Shown here: positions 38,465 through 52,589 of the stretch, piece by piece | Layout of the letters: each line of letters begins with the position of its first letter | Numbering within the stretch: the stretch's first letter is position 1 | Assembly (NCBI GenBank): GCA_009733575.1 | Contig: ML769420.1 | Span: 248,001-312,000, forward strand | Direction: 5' to 3' | DNA length: 64,000 nucleotides | DNA from: Gymnopus androsaceus JB14 | Taxonomy: Eukaryota > Basidiomycota > Agaricomycetes > Agaricales > Omphalotaceae | Notes under the pieces: generated by a model | What the model was told of the DNA's origin: nothing | The model's database searches: none | The model's input: the letters and a program-made list of their open reading frames with translations, nothing else | Translations under genes and position numbers: made by a program

Positions 38465-39462
38465 ACCAAAATTACTCTGGATTCTTTTCTGCTCTTCCTT
38501 CCGAGCATCTCTTCTTCACCGATACCTCTCCAAATGCAGAAACGTTTTCTCCAAATTGGGGTTACTACACTAGATTCGGCGGAAACTCTGAGGATATCCT
38601 AGGGATTCCAAACGAACTTGTCACTACTGAAACACCGTCCATCTCTCCCCATTGTTTCAACTGTGGTTCACCTTTGCACATATCGAGCTCTTGTCCGGAG
38701 AGTTTTAATCGGTCTCTCGTAGCTCTTTCGCGGCAAATGTACGACTTTTATCGAGATCTATACAGCGTGGATCGCATTGGCGGAGATTTCTCAGCGAGGA
38801 TATACACGGTAGAGGATTGGAAAAGTGTCAGGCTGGCCTGGATAGACTCGTTCAATCCCGGTGAGATCAAGGGACGCGAATTGCGTGATGCGCTGGGGAT
38901 AACGCCAGGAGTAGACGATACCTCGGCTCAGGAAGAGTGGTTGCGAAATATGGCTCTCTGGGGATATCCTCCAGGATGGATCAACGAGCGTAACCCAAAA
39001 GAGTTGATGAGGGATCGAGTCTTGAACCAATGTGTTGACATTCGAGAAGGGAGCAGGCCGTTCCACATGTTCGGTGAAGACGGAGACGAAGAGACGGTAA
39101 TTGGAGCTGAATTGAGTAGCGCAGTGGTCGACGATCATGACTTGCAGCCCAAGCGATGGGCGGATTACCCGCCGTTGCAGTTTTCTTCATCTCTCCTTCC
39201 CGTGTATAATGGTCACATCTTACCACCCATTGACGAAGAACTTCAAGAACAGCCAATCCTGCCGTATTCATCGATACGCTTTCTTCCGTTTCTTGAACCA
39301 CCCCCGCCACCTCCTACTGAACCACCACCACCTCTACCCCCGCCTCCGCCTTTACCGACATCGTCTCCACCACCACTTCCCACATCTGCTCCTCCTCCTC
39401 TACCTCCGCTGGTTCCCATTCAGGAGTATGACTCTGATATGGATATGTCAGATGGAGATTAA
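38389..39462 (+). CDS. Zinc-knuckle PSP-domain protein, ZCCHC8-like
   Basis: A probable scaffold of a nuclear exosome targeting (NEXT-like) complex that feeds RNA to Mtr4 and the exosome. A CCHC zinc knuckle (CFNCGSPLHISSSC) is followed by a PSP domain (FNPGEIKGRELRDALG, then MALWGYPPGWI). The C-terminus is acidic, with long proline runs (about 39298-39415) and a DSDMDMSDGD end. It is intronless as modelled. The only upstream in-frame Met is at 38389-38391, inside the last exon of the glutaredoxin-like gene, so the two coding regions would overlap by 76 bp. If that start is wrong, the N-terminus must come from an unseen exon. Function rests on family knowledge of ZCCHC8. Confidence 0.8.
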   Translation: MGRSSREGSVESLGPTEPSGEGAGLNQNYSGFFSALPSEHLFFTDTSPNAETFSPNWGYYTRFGGNSEDILGIPNELVTTETPSISPHCFNCGSPLHISSSCPESFNRSLVALSRQMYDFYRDLYSVDRIGGDFSARIYTVEDWKSVRLAWIDSFNPGEIKGRELRDALGITPGVDDTSAQEEWLRNMALWGYPPGWINERNPKELMRDRVLNQCVDIREGSRPFHMFGEDGDEETVIGAELSSAVVDDHDLQPKRWADYPPLQFSSSLLPVYNGHILPPIDEELQEQPILPYSSIRFLPFLEPPPPPPTEPPPPLPPPPPLPTSSPPPLPTSAPPPLPPLVPIQEYDSDMDMSDGD

Positions 39463-39584
39463 AGTACTTGCATCCCCCGTATGTAGCATAAACTTGATCT
39501 TAATGGAATGTGCAATTAAATAACTAGGTATCCTGAATTAGTCGATACAGAAAAATCCTTCTAGACATCATACAAAAAAAACAA

Positions 39585-42074
39585 TCAACGACCGGCCATG
39601 AGCCGTACATCACCATCGACAATCCCATTCGTCTGACCTCCACTAACCATCCCCGAAACAACCTTTTGCAAATCAGTCCACTCCGACTCTCTGGGTATCG
39701 CCATATCACCAATGTCATAGACATATAGCTTACCATCACTTCCGCCTAGAGCAACACGCCGACCATCCTTCTTATCCCACTGTAGCTTGTTCAGCGCACG
39801 ACCCGAGCCAACGCTAGTCGATACCACAGGGACCTGCGAAATGCCCATCTCAGATTCTTTATCGCACCAAAGAAAGCACAAAAAAATCAACAAACCTCAG
39901 TATCCACATTCAAATTCCACAAATCGAATTTACCCGACCCATCGACGGCACCAAACAGCGCTGGATGCGTCGGATGCCATTTCACATCATACACCGGGTC
40001 ATCCGACTCGTCAAACGAATACAATGGTGAAATAGCATGAGGCGTGGTTGATGGCTTTGCAAGTGATTTTGCTCGCCAAAGCTTTACTGTCCAATCCACC
40101 GAGCTCGTTAAGAAGAGGTCAGAAAAGTCGACGGATCCACTGGTTGGGTGAAAGTGAAGGCCCATGACGGGACCGGCGTGAGCTTTGTATACGTCGTATT
40201 GGTTCAAGCCGGCTTTAGCTCCTGCTCGATCGTATCGGTTCGCTTGGTAAACATTCCCTTCCTCTGTACCGACCCAGAACGCAGTGGTTTCATTGTCGGG
40301 AAAGTCCATAGTGGTGATTGCGACTTCTCCAGTTTTGTTGTGACCAGCGTGGATCAATTCTTGAGTTTCCTATTCACCACGATGTTAATCATATAGCAGG
40401 TTGATAGAATAATCGAGTTTTTACCTGAGGCTGGGCGAGCATGTCTACTAGCCAACTGCACACAGTACCATCCGTACTGCTAGTGATAAGGTTGTGTGCA
40501 TTCTGTGTTCCAACCATCTGCATGGCGTAGACGGGATGTGTGTGTCCAGAAGCTGACAACGGTGTTTTGAGTACCGGCAGGTGCTTCGAACGGTTATCCC
40601 ACAAGAGAATTTGGCCAGAGTAGGTACCACCAAAGACAAGGTTCGAGTGGAAGGGAGAGAATGTTACGGAGAGAACATCGGACTGTGGAGGACGGGTCAG
40701 AAACAAGCTATTAACAGACACGGCAATGATGGAGGCTTACGGACTTGAGAATGGAAAACAAACTCGGGTCGTTCGAGGAGATGAAGATTCCAGACAGCAA
40801 CGATACCGTCTGGCTCATTTATTGCAGTAGGATTTTTATTATACGATGCAACGCTGAGTTCTGGATACTATGAAAGAGGTCAGTGATATTCGAATGTTTA
40901 CACATTACGATGATACCTGAGGCGACCAATCCACGTCCGTTATAGACCGATTTTTGGTATAACGATCGTCAAAGAACTCGCACACTCGTTTCACGCGTCC
41001 CTCGGATTCATCACTGAGATGGAAATTCAGAGTTGCAATAGCCTGAATGTCGTCACAATGTACCTTCCAGTTTCGGCGCCTACTCTGTAGTCGCGAGTAT
41101 AGTCGTAATCATTGAGAGCTCGATAAAACATTTTCGTTGTCGAGTCGACAAACTCCAAGAGTTCCGGAGCGGCCAGTATACTTGCCAATTCCTCCGGTGG
41201 TATTTCTATGGGATGTAGGTCATGAAATCTAAAACAGCAAGATAAAACAGCTAGAAGCGCACCTCGAATCTCCTCCTCGATCTCTTTGTCGAGCTGTACA
41301 CTCTCTTCTTCGAGCTCACGTTCCCGGGCAGCCTGTATCGCCTCCAAAACCACCTCGGAGACACCTCGTTGCAGAGTTTCTATTTCATTTTCGGGTGTAT
41401 CAGTTTCGATTTCCATTGTCTGAACTTCCTTGTTGTAGATTACTCGCTCCTGGATTTAACATGAGTAACAAGTAAGAGCAACACGAAGGGCAAGGACCTT
41501 TTTCGGAAGCTCAAACAGTTCCTGCTCGACATCTATTAGATCAGGGAGAAAGCGAGGGATCATCTCTCTAAGGTGATACGTTAGCTCAGTAAAGATCAAG
41601 AATGATAATTACGCGCACCTATCTATCACGCTCTCTGTTCCAGAGTTGATTGACGGAGCCAGCGTCGTGCCAAAGGTAGACGCAAAGTCACTATTCCGAC
41701 TTGCTCTCCCAGACAGAGACGAGCTCGGAAGATACGAAGTGCCCATAGATGGTGTACCAGGCATCGAAGAGGAAGGAGTTAATTCGCCACTGTCTAAATT
41801 TCCTCCACTTGCTCCTGGTCCACGACTTTGCAGAAGCGAGCTAAGTAGATCGTCTACATCCGCCACAGCATTCTTCCTGGGTGTCGAAGGACCTGCGTTT
41901 GTCTACGAAGACTTTGTTAAGTTATGATCCAAGCTCGAATGCGAGAATTAATTCACCTCTGTAAGTTTTGCGATCCGAGTCTGCTTTTTGCCTTTCAGCT
42001 CTGACTTTTCGCAATTCAGCAAGTTTGGCCTTTTTGGCTTCAATTAGCTGTCGTCTTTCCGCGTTTGAGGACAT
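39585..42074 (-). CDS. Cytoplasmic dynein intermediate chain
   Basis: A WD40 subunit that links the dynein motor to dynactin and light chains, for retrograde transport and nuclear migration. ATG is at 42072-42074. The first exon encodes a charged coiled coil ([18 protein letters not shown]) that binds p150Glued in the family, followed by a Ser-rich linker, a possible LC8 light-chain site (KEVQTME) and an acidic segment. The WD40 propeller follows: [77 protein letters not shown] and [16 protein letters not shown]. There are many short introns; not every junction was fixed (confirmed ones include 41903-41956 and the intron ending at about 39894). It converges on the ZCCHC8-like gene with only about 120 bp between the stops. 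Confidence 0.9.
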
Positions 42075-42423
42075 TTCGAAGATAGGAGGTGGAATTTAAG
42101 AACCAACTGGCGCTAATTCATTGGCGCTCGCTCTTTCATCATTACATATGCTTCGTATCGACTATAACGTTTAGGAGGATGTCGGGGTGTCCGACATTGC
42201 CCTCAGAGTTGGTTAGAAGAAGCAAGAATGCTATAGAATATTCATGGAATGATTGCTCGCTAATAACTTGCACGTCTGCAAGGACCATTATATACTAAAT
42301 ACACATGACTCTGTTAATCTGTTAATGAAGAAGCGACCGCTTCTAGAAACATCAGTGAAAGAGGTATAACAACTACATAGGTATGACTCCATTCCGAAAA
42401 CGTGAAGCAGATCCGATGCCAAA

Positions 42424-43135
42424 TTATTCACTAGCAGGGGCAGCAGGGGCAGAAGGAGGAACCTCTTGTTCCTTCTGCAGTTTCTCCAACCATCTGGTTA
42501 CAAACTTGGAATGGGCTCCATAGTTCATCGTGGCGTCGAGCGCGTCTCTGTTAAAAAATCAAATCAGAATAAGCACGAGACTTGACCAGAACTTGACGCT
42601 AAAACCCAGCCTTACGACTCCTTTTCCATCGATAATGAACGTTACCCTGGCATAGTCGGTCAAGCCCATCATCCCTTTTCCAACCTTGTACGCTGTTCGA
42701 GCCTCGTGCTTTTCATCGCTTAACACGGGATACTGTGAAAAAAAAATTATATCAGGAGCTGCATGCTTACTCACGACTGAAAAGTCGCTTACAGTCAACT
42801 TTTCCTTCTCCACAAAGAGTTTCTGCTTCTCCACGGGATCAGGACTAACGCCGATAACTAAGGCTCTGTCGTCTTTGAAGACGTCTTTCTCTGGTGATCA
42901 TGAAGGATTGAGCATGTTCTTCCAGTCGTCCATTAGCCATTCTCTTCCGCTTACCTGCAAGGGCATCCCTGAATTGACAAGCTTCCTTTGTACACCCAAA
43001 CGAACCCGCCTTTGGATAAAAGAATAACGCGATGGGCACACCATCTTTGCCTGGATTGATTGTGTATGGTTCGCCGTTATAATTAGGAAGAGTTAGCGAT
43101 GGCGCAGCCTTTCCTATCAATGAGTTCCAAGCCAT
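42424..43135 (-). CDS. PrxQ/BCP-type peroxiredoxin
   Basis: A thiol peroxidase that reduces hydrogen peroxide and organic peroxides. Exons are 42955-43135, 42793-42890, 42611-42732 and 42424-42547. The peroxidatic Cys is in GSFGCTKEAC and the resolving Cys sits five residues later, the PrxQ spacing. Further family motifs are ALVIGVSPDPVEKQ, YPVLSDE and GLTDYARVTFIID. The last intron (42548-42610) must start at GC (AAG|GCTGGG) to keep the conserved ending VVRDALDATMNYGAHS in frame; the nearby GTAAGG donor would give a frameshifted tail. That makes it a weak-consensus GC-AG intron, which RNA data should confirm. Confidence 0.88.
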
Positions 43136-43578
43136 TTAGAGTCGCGTGAAGGTGCAATACGACGGTGAGCCCCTCGAAAGCTGAGCGTGTGAGGTATTGG
43201 TCAAGAACAAAAGATTAGTCCTCGGAAAGAGTCGCTTAAATGCCCCTAGGCGATTGAATTGATAGAATTGTTTGCCTCGTTTTCACATTCTGGAAAGTTC
43301 CATAGTTCCAGAATCATCGTTTGTTTTGTCCCAGAGAAAGCGTCTGGGTGCACTCTGGATGAACAGAATCAAGGTACCAAAAAGTATACACAGTGGGGCT
43401 TCATGAAAATGAATAAGCGCAGCCTAGGTCAATCCAACTCATTCGTGGTGAGGTTCCGAGGGACATACTTATTGGAGGAGGATTCTCTCGTAGAGTAAAC
43501 GTTGCAAGTCCGATAAAAGAGTTGAGATTAATAGAGGCGTACACTGCATGTATATGTCTAGAGAATGGGAGTATACAT

Positions 43579-44014
43579 TTATGAAGGTTTCTGCGCGGCC
43601 GCCATTGCATCTACAACGAAAACGTGAGCTCAGCGACTAAAATTTGACAGTGCAGCTACGCACCTGCATTTAATTCTGCAAACCGAGAGCCCACTCTTTC
43701 CGAGTGTTTGAAGAATTTCTCCGTACAGCTCATCACACACGTCTCCTGCCAAGGTGAAATATTGAGCGCGCTGGGAAGAAAAGACACGGAAAAAAGGACC
43801 TCTTTTGATGATAGCGCCTTGCTCGTAAAGTCGTTGCAGCAAGAGTTGAAACATTTCTCGACGATATTAGCATAGAGCCTCAAAAAGTCTTGCATCTGGC
43901 AGAGTTATTATAAAATTGAAAAAAGATACGGATAGAGTCCCTGCAGACCTGTTTCTTTTCAATAATTTTGTTCATATGCACTTGCTCAGCGCTGTTGAAT
44001 CCTGAAAAGTCCAT
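43579..44014 (-). CDS. TIM9: Mitochondrial small Tim chaperone Tim9
   Basis: An intermembrane-space chaperone that, with Tim10, carries hydrophobic carrier proteins to the TIM22 complex. It has 91 residues in four exons: 43949-44014, 43800-43895, 43664-43745 and 43579-43610. The twin CX3C motifs are CFNSC and CVMSC, with family segments [23 protein letters not shown] and [13 protein letters not shown]. The start Met gives the usual short N-terminus ([11 protein letters not shown]). It is divergent from the DAHP synthase gene with 364 bp between the start codons. Confidence 0.95.
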
Positions 44015-44378
44015 CTTGAATCAATGAATGTGAACGGCGAAGAAGAGAAGAAGTGAGCGCCAAAATCACGATCCAGCGCTTACGCGCGCACGGTAAACGG
44101 GCGAGTCATTTTTCAACGCTTTCCTTCTTCGCTTTACCATCACACCACAAGCTTCAAACTACAGCCCCTTTCCTGTCAACTACGGCAAGGTAACTCATTC
44201 CAGCTAGCATTCATTCCTCCTTCCAACTACCTGGGGTTAGCGACTCTCCGTCCCGAGATCCACGCGTCTGTGATTGTCATTTCAAAATTCATTCTGTCAT
44301 TTAAAGCCTGCAGGTGAGCTTCTAAACGAGTCATTTATTCTATTCATCGACTATATAAAGGCACATGCCTTTTCAGAA
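44015..44378. promoter_or_regulatory. Bidirectional promoter region with 5' UTR intron
   Basis: This stretch lies between the starts of TIM9 and the DAHP synthase gene. On the plus strand a probable 5' UTR intron at 44314-44376 (CAG|GTGAGC...TTTTCAG) ends two bases before the ATG of DAHP synthase. The TATATAAAG inside that intron (about 44351) is therefore unlikely to be its TATA box. Confidence 0.5.
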
Positions 44379-46137
<1,759 letters not shown>

Positions 46138-46304
46138 AAATTGTAACCATAGACTTGATGTATGATTTCCGATATGTTCCAGACGTTCACGCAACGTTCA
46201 TGAGTGGAGATCCATTGTACAATTTCTACCAATCTAATTACTGGAGTTTAGCCTAAAAACCTAGAACACATCTACACTGAACCCTACAATAAGTAATTGT
46301 CTAT

Positions 46305-49300
46305 TCATGTCAACAGAGTGCGATCTCTCGAAGCGCGAGGAAGATAAGTATACAAGGTACGGATGGCTGTTCTAACCCCATCTTCAGAGCGAATCCTCTC
46401 ACCAACACCAGCGGCCTTCTCTTTCATGATTCTAGAAAACGTATAAGAGTTAGGACAAGAAATTAATAGTAAAATATACCTATTCGTGGTTGCCTTCGTC
46501 AATGCATCCGCCAGTTCATTCACGCGCAAGCTTGAAACCTTCAGACCAGCCTACACCACATCAAAGTCAGAGTGAGTTAACCGTTAACAGAGCGCGTAAA
46601 AATAGCACTTACTCCCAACTTCTGTATCCTCGAAGCCCAGAAAAACTGGTCACCAAACCACGGCTTGATGAGTGTCGGAATACCAGCCCGCAGACTCGCT
46701 CCTGTCGTCCCTGCACCCCCGTGGTGTAATGCAGCGTCGATTTGAGGAAATAGCCAGTCATGAGGGACTTGGTCCAGAGGATAACACTCTGGTGGCATCA
46801 CTGGTTCGGGATCTTTCTCGTCGTCGGATTTGCTCATCCTGGCAGACCATCCCTTTGAAATTATAGCTCGAACATCGCCTGCAACACAGTAAGTAAGTAA
46901 AGACACGTACAACGAACTCATTGGTTCATATCCTCACTCTTCAACACAGCTTCAATTATTCGAGACGTGACGCGATTGGGATGGGGAACAGTGATACTTC
47001 CAAAGCCGATATAAACAATAGGTTTGCCATCCACGCGAGCCTTCTCCATCCAAGCGGTGAGCGTGGAAGGAGGGTTCCAGTTCAAGTCAGGGTTATCGAG
47101 GAACCAGTATCCAGAGATGGAAATTGAATCGCCCCAGTCCAAAGGCCTTGGCACCACAGCCTGAGGTGCAGTCGATCAACCAAGCCAGAGAAGGAAGAGG
47201 GTCGTCAGATTACACACCTGAGAAAAATTGTATATGAAGACAATCTTGGATTGAGCCAAATGACCCATGTCGGTGTTTCCAATCTTCAAAGTATTTCTCC
47301 TATGTTTTTAACAAAGAAAAAGTTGAGATGACGAATGCGAGAGAAAAAAAGAGCAAAGAACCTCCAACGATTAATCTGCCCGGAAGTTGCCACCCATATT
47401 ACATTGCTTAAAGGATTTCAGTGTTCGAAACCATCACGTAGAGGAAGGGGCACACTTGAAAAGGACATAACTGGGGTGATATTTCAGATATCAACGTCAA
47501 GGGAAGACAATATGACGCTTACGATGCACTGTTAAAAGTCGGCGAGTCCACAGGCGGCGATAGGAAAGCATGAGGGAATTCGCGTGTTCTGGAGAACACA
47601 TGTCAGCAGCATGAACGGGGTGAAATAAATACCACCTACTTGGTCCAGGGCATAGTGAAGCAACGGAAATAAGGTATCTCTACAAATAAAATATTAGAAC
47701 AGCTGAGCATGGATATTGAAGATGATTTACGTAGAGCCTCCGCGATATGTACCCCGGCCATCGCTGAGGGACTTTCCAGTAAAACATCTGCACCTTGACA
47801 GGATTCCCAGGCATCTAGAAGTACTGTAATATTTTTCAGAGCCAGGGCGAGGTGATGAGCGAGATGTATAATACAAACGTTGATCTAACCACCCCCGGAA
47901 CTAGTTGTAATTATGAGAATACGCAGACAAACAAATGCAACGCAACTACGTACATTCGAAAGGCTCTCCTTGAAGAACTCGGGGGAAAACATCTGCAAGT
48001 TGCATCAGAGTGGTAGATTCAAATCAAGGATAAGGTCCATACCTTATTCTCTACGCTGAGCTTCATAAGAGCTCCAGGATCGCCTCCGGCCTGCTTGAAA
48101 TTCAATCCAAAACCCTCAATCCACTCCCGATATTCCTCATGAGTGACAATTGTCACTGTATGGTTTTCCTTCTTCAATCCAAGTCCCAGTGCGATATATG
48201 GCTGCACATCTCCTCTAGAACCAATGGTGAGACAGACGAAATGCAATGACGGACGAGAGATGAGGGCATCAGAATTCAGGTTAATGACTTTTAGGAAACG
48301 AAAGAATTCGCGATATGGGAACTTTCTTGGTCGCTGCAGCCGCAACCGCCGCCCCTCTCTCTAGAGGTGAGATTGTATCTAGTGCGCTGGCGCCCGAAGT
48401 GGGTGTACTGGGCCATGAATCTGGAGTGCTAATGAAAGCTGTTGCCGATGATGATGGAGTTGTGGCAGTTAATGAGCTAACAAGGGCACGCCAACTTTCT
48501 ATTTGCTGAATCGCCTCATCCCGAAGATCCTGAGTCTTGAAATGGAACTTGAGGTCGTGCTGACCTTCAACTTCGAGAGCCAAGCCATGGGTTTTGAAGA
48601 ATTTTCCGCTGATTGGCGAGGCAGACTTTATGGTCCGTATAGGAAGACGGTATCTCACGTCGTTTACCGACTTCACTAGAAACTTGCCCCAGAACCCAAC
48701 ATAGTTGGGAGACACGATAAAATACCCAAGGCAGGTGATTTTGCGGGATATATGAGCACGGGTGACTGTGAAGTCAGTGAGGAATTAGCATTTGAGATAG
48801 CACAATGAGCTCACACCACACTTCGGGTTCGCCTCCCAAACCAAGAGCAGTCCGTAACATCTGCTCCTGGCGTCCATAGGAGGAGTAGTCGAGCTCTTGA
48901 CATCTTGAGTAAATGTCAATGGGCCCAAGTCTATAACAACTGGCGCTTCAGATGGCGTAGGAGCTGTGGAAGCTCTTCTCTTGGCTGTCTGGATATATTT
49001 TTCCAAATCTAGCCATGACGAAATGTCGTTCTCCACTGGTCCTAAAGGTACAGTGCATCTTCTTGAGAGATCTGTTCAAATGAAAAGATACAAATTCTTA
49101 CCGAGGTACAGTGCATCTTCTTGAGAAATGCCTTCTAAATGAAGAGATACTAGATTCTTATTTGCCCAATCGAGCCTCTTGACCTTGGCTATACTCACGA
49201 GCGGGATAGCTGAAGCCGAATGCCAGAGCTCGCATCGGAAAAATCACTACCAATGGCCTCGTGTCTACGATGGCGCTGGAGAAATATGGCACCAGAAACC

Positions 49301-50295
49301 TATACACGCATCGTATCAATCGTCAGTGTATATTCGATTCTGCCTAGGGGAGACTACCAGAACCTCTTTCCTCCATTCATGAGCAGATTCTTCTGTATCA
49401 AATTCGATGATGCCAGAAATGTCCAAGTTATCTCCACAGATAAGTTGAAAAGCTCGCGAATCTATTGCGGTCATTTGGCGGATGCTAGACACTAGTAAAG
49501 TTCTAGATCATACATTTATTTTGTAAATTAGAAGCACATACGAAGAATGGATCGTAGTGGCCGCATATGGTCATCCGCACTGCTCGAGGCATAAGCGCAC
49601 AACATATCATGCGTCAATTCTAACCACAGACGGCGCTTATGATGGGTTCGACGGACAGTAAATGGTCCTGCCTTGATGATTTGTTGCGATGGAGGCAAAT
49701 CTGGTCGAGCAGACAGAAGTGAAGCATGGAAAGTAAGGCGATGTGTCGTCAGATGCAGAACGCCCTACAAAAATTCATTGAGCAAGGAAAGGAGAATAAC
49801 ATGAACCAACTGACCAGAATAAGCACATCATCTGAATATCAGTGCGTCCGCTTCGAAAATGAGCTTCTCCTCTTCTCCTAGCGAGCCGAATTCCTCAATT
49901 AACAAGCGAACGAGCTCGTCTGGTTCGAGCTTCCATCTATCGCCGTCCATGGTCGCGGATCGATGGAATTCTGGGTTGATAATTGAAGAGGTATCGGACT
50001 CGGAGGTGAAGGACTCTGGTTCTGATGTTAAATCGGCGTCAGTCCAGGCAGTACCTGCTAAAAAGCCTTCCCTGACGGATGCTACGTCAAGGCGAGCATC
50101 CCGCCCAACAGCTGCTTGTTCCTCTGAATCGAGGTCTTTAGCAACGAGCTCGTTGAAGCCATCCAGAATACTGGAATCATCTCGAAGGACTTTGTCGAAT
50201 TCGTTGGCATCGCGCCGAATGTGCCCAATAAATGGAAGGAATTCGTCCGAGTCAGCGTCAGTGGAATCGTACATAGTTTGGGAGCTATCGGACAT
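46305..50295 (-). CDS. UDP-glucose:sterol glucosyltransferase (Atg26/Ugt51 type)
   Basis: A membrane-associated enzyme that glucosylates ergosterol; some homologues act in pexophagy. The start is ATG at 50293-50295. The order is an acidic N-terminus, a GRAM domain ([17 protein letters not shown]), a PH-like region, a second GRAM-like segment ([23 protein letters not shown]) and the glycosyltransferase domain. The latter begins with the Rossmann loop [19 protein letters not shown], and the donor-site block near the end reads [20 protein letters not shown] and [14 protein letters not shown]. There are many introns. At about 49831-49833 the frame from [12 protein letters not shown] to DDVLILGVLHL needs one base removed; no intron explains this, so an indel (assembly or mutation) is suspected. 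It is divergent from the nitronate monooxygenase gene. Confidence 0.87.
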
Positions 50296-50685
50296 GGTGG
50301 TTGGAGATATACGTGTTCAGAATTGAGATTCTAAGACAGAAGATCTGGCGTCAGCATCGAAACGTTACGCGTTTTACTGGCCGAGCCGCTTCTTCCGCTC
50401 ACGAAGTGATAATGATCATCCCACCAAGTTAAGCATATAGTATCTGCTATTCCGGTTAAATTCAAAGGGTTACTGTAAATTCAAGGAGATTTTTGAATGA
50501 TCATGTAAAGGATTGCGGCTAATGAATCAGAATCGGCCCAGTGATGAGACCAGCTTTGACCGTCGCCTGCACATTAAAATCACATGAAACCCATTTTGCT
50601 TCCGGAGTTGAGTAACCGGTCTTGTCTGTCAACCATACTATCCTTCAAATATCCCTCCGTTGATCCTTTAAGCAATCCCTCAAAT

Positions 50686-52261
50686 ATGCCTCTACAAACT
50701 GCCTTGACAAAGCTGCTTGGAATTCGCGTGTAACTATGGTGTTTTAGACACAAACCATTTCCTGACTTTTGGTTGAATAGACCTGTGGTCCAAGGAGGAA
50801 TGCAGTGGTATGCTTCTTCGCCTCAATGCCTCCACAACTTCTTTCTAATCCAGTTCACAGGGTGGGAGTACCCAAACTCGTTGCAGCTGTGTCAAATGCT
50901 GGAGGTGAGTTTCACAATACATACAATCCCCGCATTCTGAGACTTTATCGCCTGGATGTGTAGGTTTAGGTGACAAATCAAGGATACTCGCTCGGGCTCG
51001 CTCTTACACACCGAATTGTAGGCGTAATCACGGCTTTGACCCAGCCTAGTCCAGCAGCATTGCGTCAGGCTATACGAGAAACTCGGGCAATGACAGACAA
51101 GCCCTTTGGCGTCAACATTACATTGCTACCTTCGATTAACCCTCCAGACTATGAAGGATACGCTAAGGCAGCTGTCGAGGAAGGGGTGAAGATTTTTGAG
51201 ACGGCAGGGAACAATCGTACGTAGTAGTCCGATACGGCGTCGGACGACATGACTGACTGACTGACCCATGCGCTTAGCTGGTCCATTGATCAAGTTCTTC
51301 AAATCCAATGGATGCATTGTGGTTCACAAGGTATGTACTTTTGCTGCATCTATTGGCATCGGAGGGTTTGAATTTCCGTAGTGCACTACTATTCGACATG
51401 CCAAGGTATGTACTTTTTTTGGCGTCCGGCGCCTTACTCTTAATCTCCGCATGTAGAGCGCTGAAAGGTTGGGCGTGGATATGTTGAGCATTGATGGATT
51501 TGAATGTATGTATACGGATACTTATTGAGCTTTCGCGACTCACGATGCGTAAGGCGCTGGACATCCTGGAGAGGATGACATCGGTGGCCTTATTCTGGTG
51601 AGTATCCCTCATACCACTTTGTAATCTCCAACCCACGCGTTTGTAGCTCGCGCGCGCTGCGACTGAACTGAAGGTACCGTATATTGCTTCCGGCGGTATT
51701 GCTGATGGTCGAGGTCTGGCTGGCGCGTTAGCACTGGGTGCTGCGGTGCGTGAAAGCCGATTTCTGTGTTGAAGACAATCTCAAAAACATAAACCTTCAG
51801 GGCGTCAATATGGGGACACGATTTATGTGTACAGTTGAAAGGTTCGTATCGTTTGACCGATCGAGCACTTGAACTGAAACAGCCTCAACTGTAGCACCAT
51901 CCACGAGAACATTAAGCAGAAGATCGTCCAGTCTACCGAACGTGATACCGTGCACATCTTCCGTACTCTACGCAACACCGCTCGTGTATTCAAGAACAAA
52001 GTCTCTATGGAAGTCGTGGCGATTGAGAATCGACCGGGAGGAGCAAAGTTTGAGGACATTCGCGAACTGGTATCTGGTCAGCGGGGTAGGCTCGTGTACG
52101 ATAATGGGGACCCGGATTATGGAATATGGAGTGCTGGGATAACACTCGGGTTGATCAATGATATCCCGACATGTAAAGAATTGTTGAATAGGATGGAACA
52201 GGAAGCAGAGGAGATTATTGGACGATTGGGTACTCTTGTGACAGCGAAAGCCAAGTTGTAA
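50686..52261 (+). CDS. Nitronate monooxygenase (2-nitropropane dioxygenase family)
   Basis: An FMN-dependent TIM-barrel enzyme that oxidises nitronates such as propionate 3-nitronate. The start is ATG at 50686-50688. Motifs are PVVQGGMQWVGVPKLVAAVS, then NAGGLGVITALTQ, PFGVNITLL, HKCTTIRHAKSAERLGVDM, IDGFECAGHPGEDDIGG, IASGGIADGRGLAGALALGA and GTRFMCTVE. At least eleven introns of about 45-60 nt. The FMN-binding AGGLG needs a 6-nt exon (50964-50969, GTTTAG) between two introns; skipping it would delete Gly-Leu from this motif. It is otherwise complete, ending TAA at 52259-52261. Confidence 0.88.
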
Positions 52262-52589
52262 TTCGTGGTTCTAATTTATGGATAATATGATCCATAGATC
52301 AAGTAAACGAATGACAAGAGAGGAAAACCCTGGATATAGCCAGAGACGTATAGAAGTGGTTTTACAAGCCCAGCCTCGCTAAAATCACAGGCTTCCCAGC
52401 CAATAGAACTAGTAGTTAAATTTCGGGCGACTGCTGCCGCCCAAAACCTCAAAAATTAGCCAGAACCAAAACTCATGCGCGGATGAAACACGTTCCGAGT
52501 ACAGGAAGGACGTTCAGAGCCAATGGAGGGACTTGGAGTGCGGTGAAGTCGGATGGAGCAGCAGACGGTGCGAGGACACGTAGTTTTCG

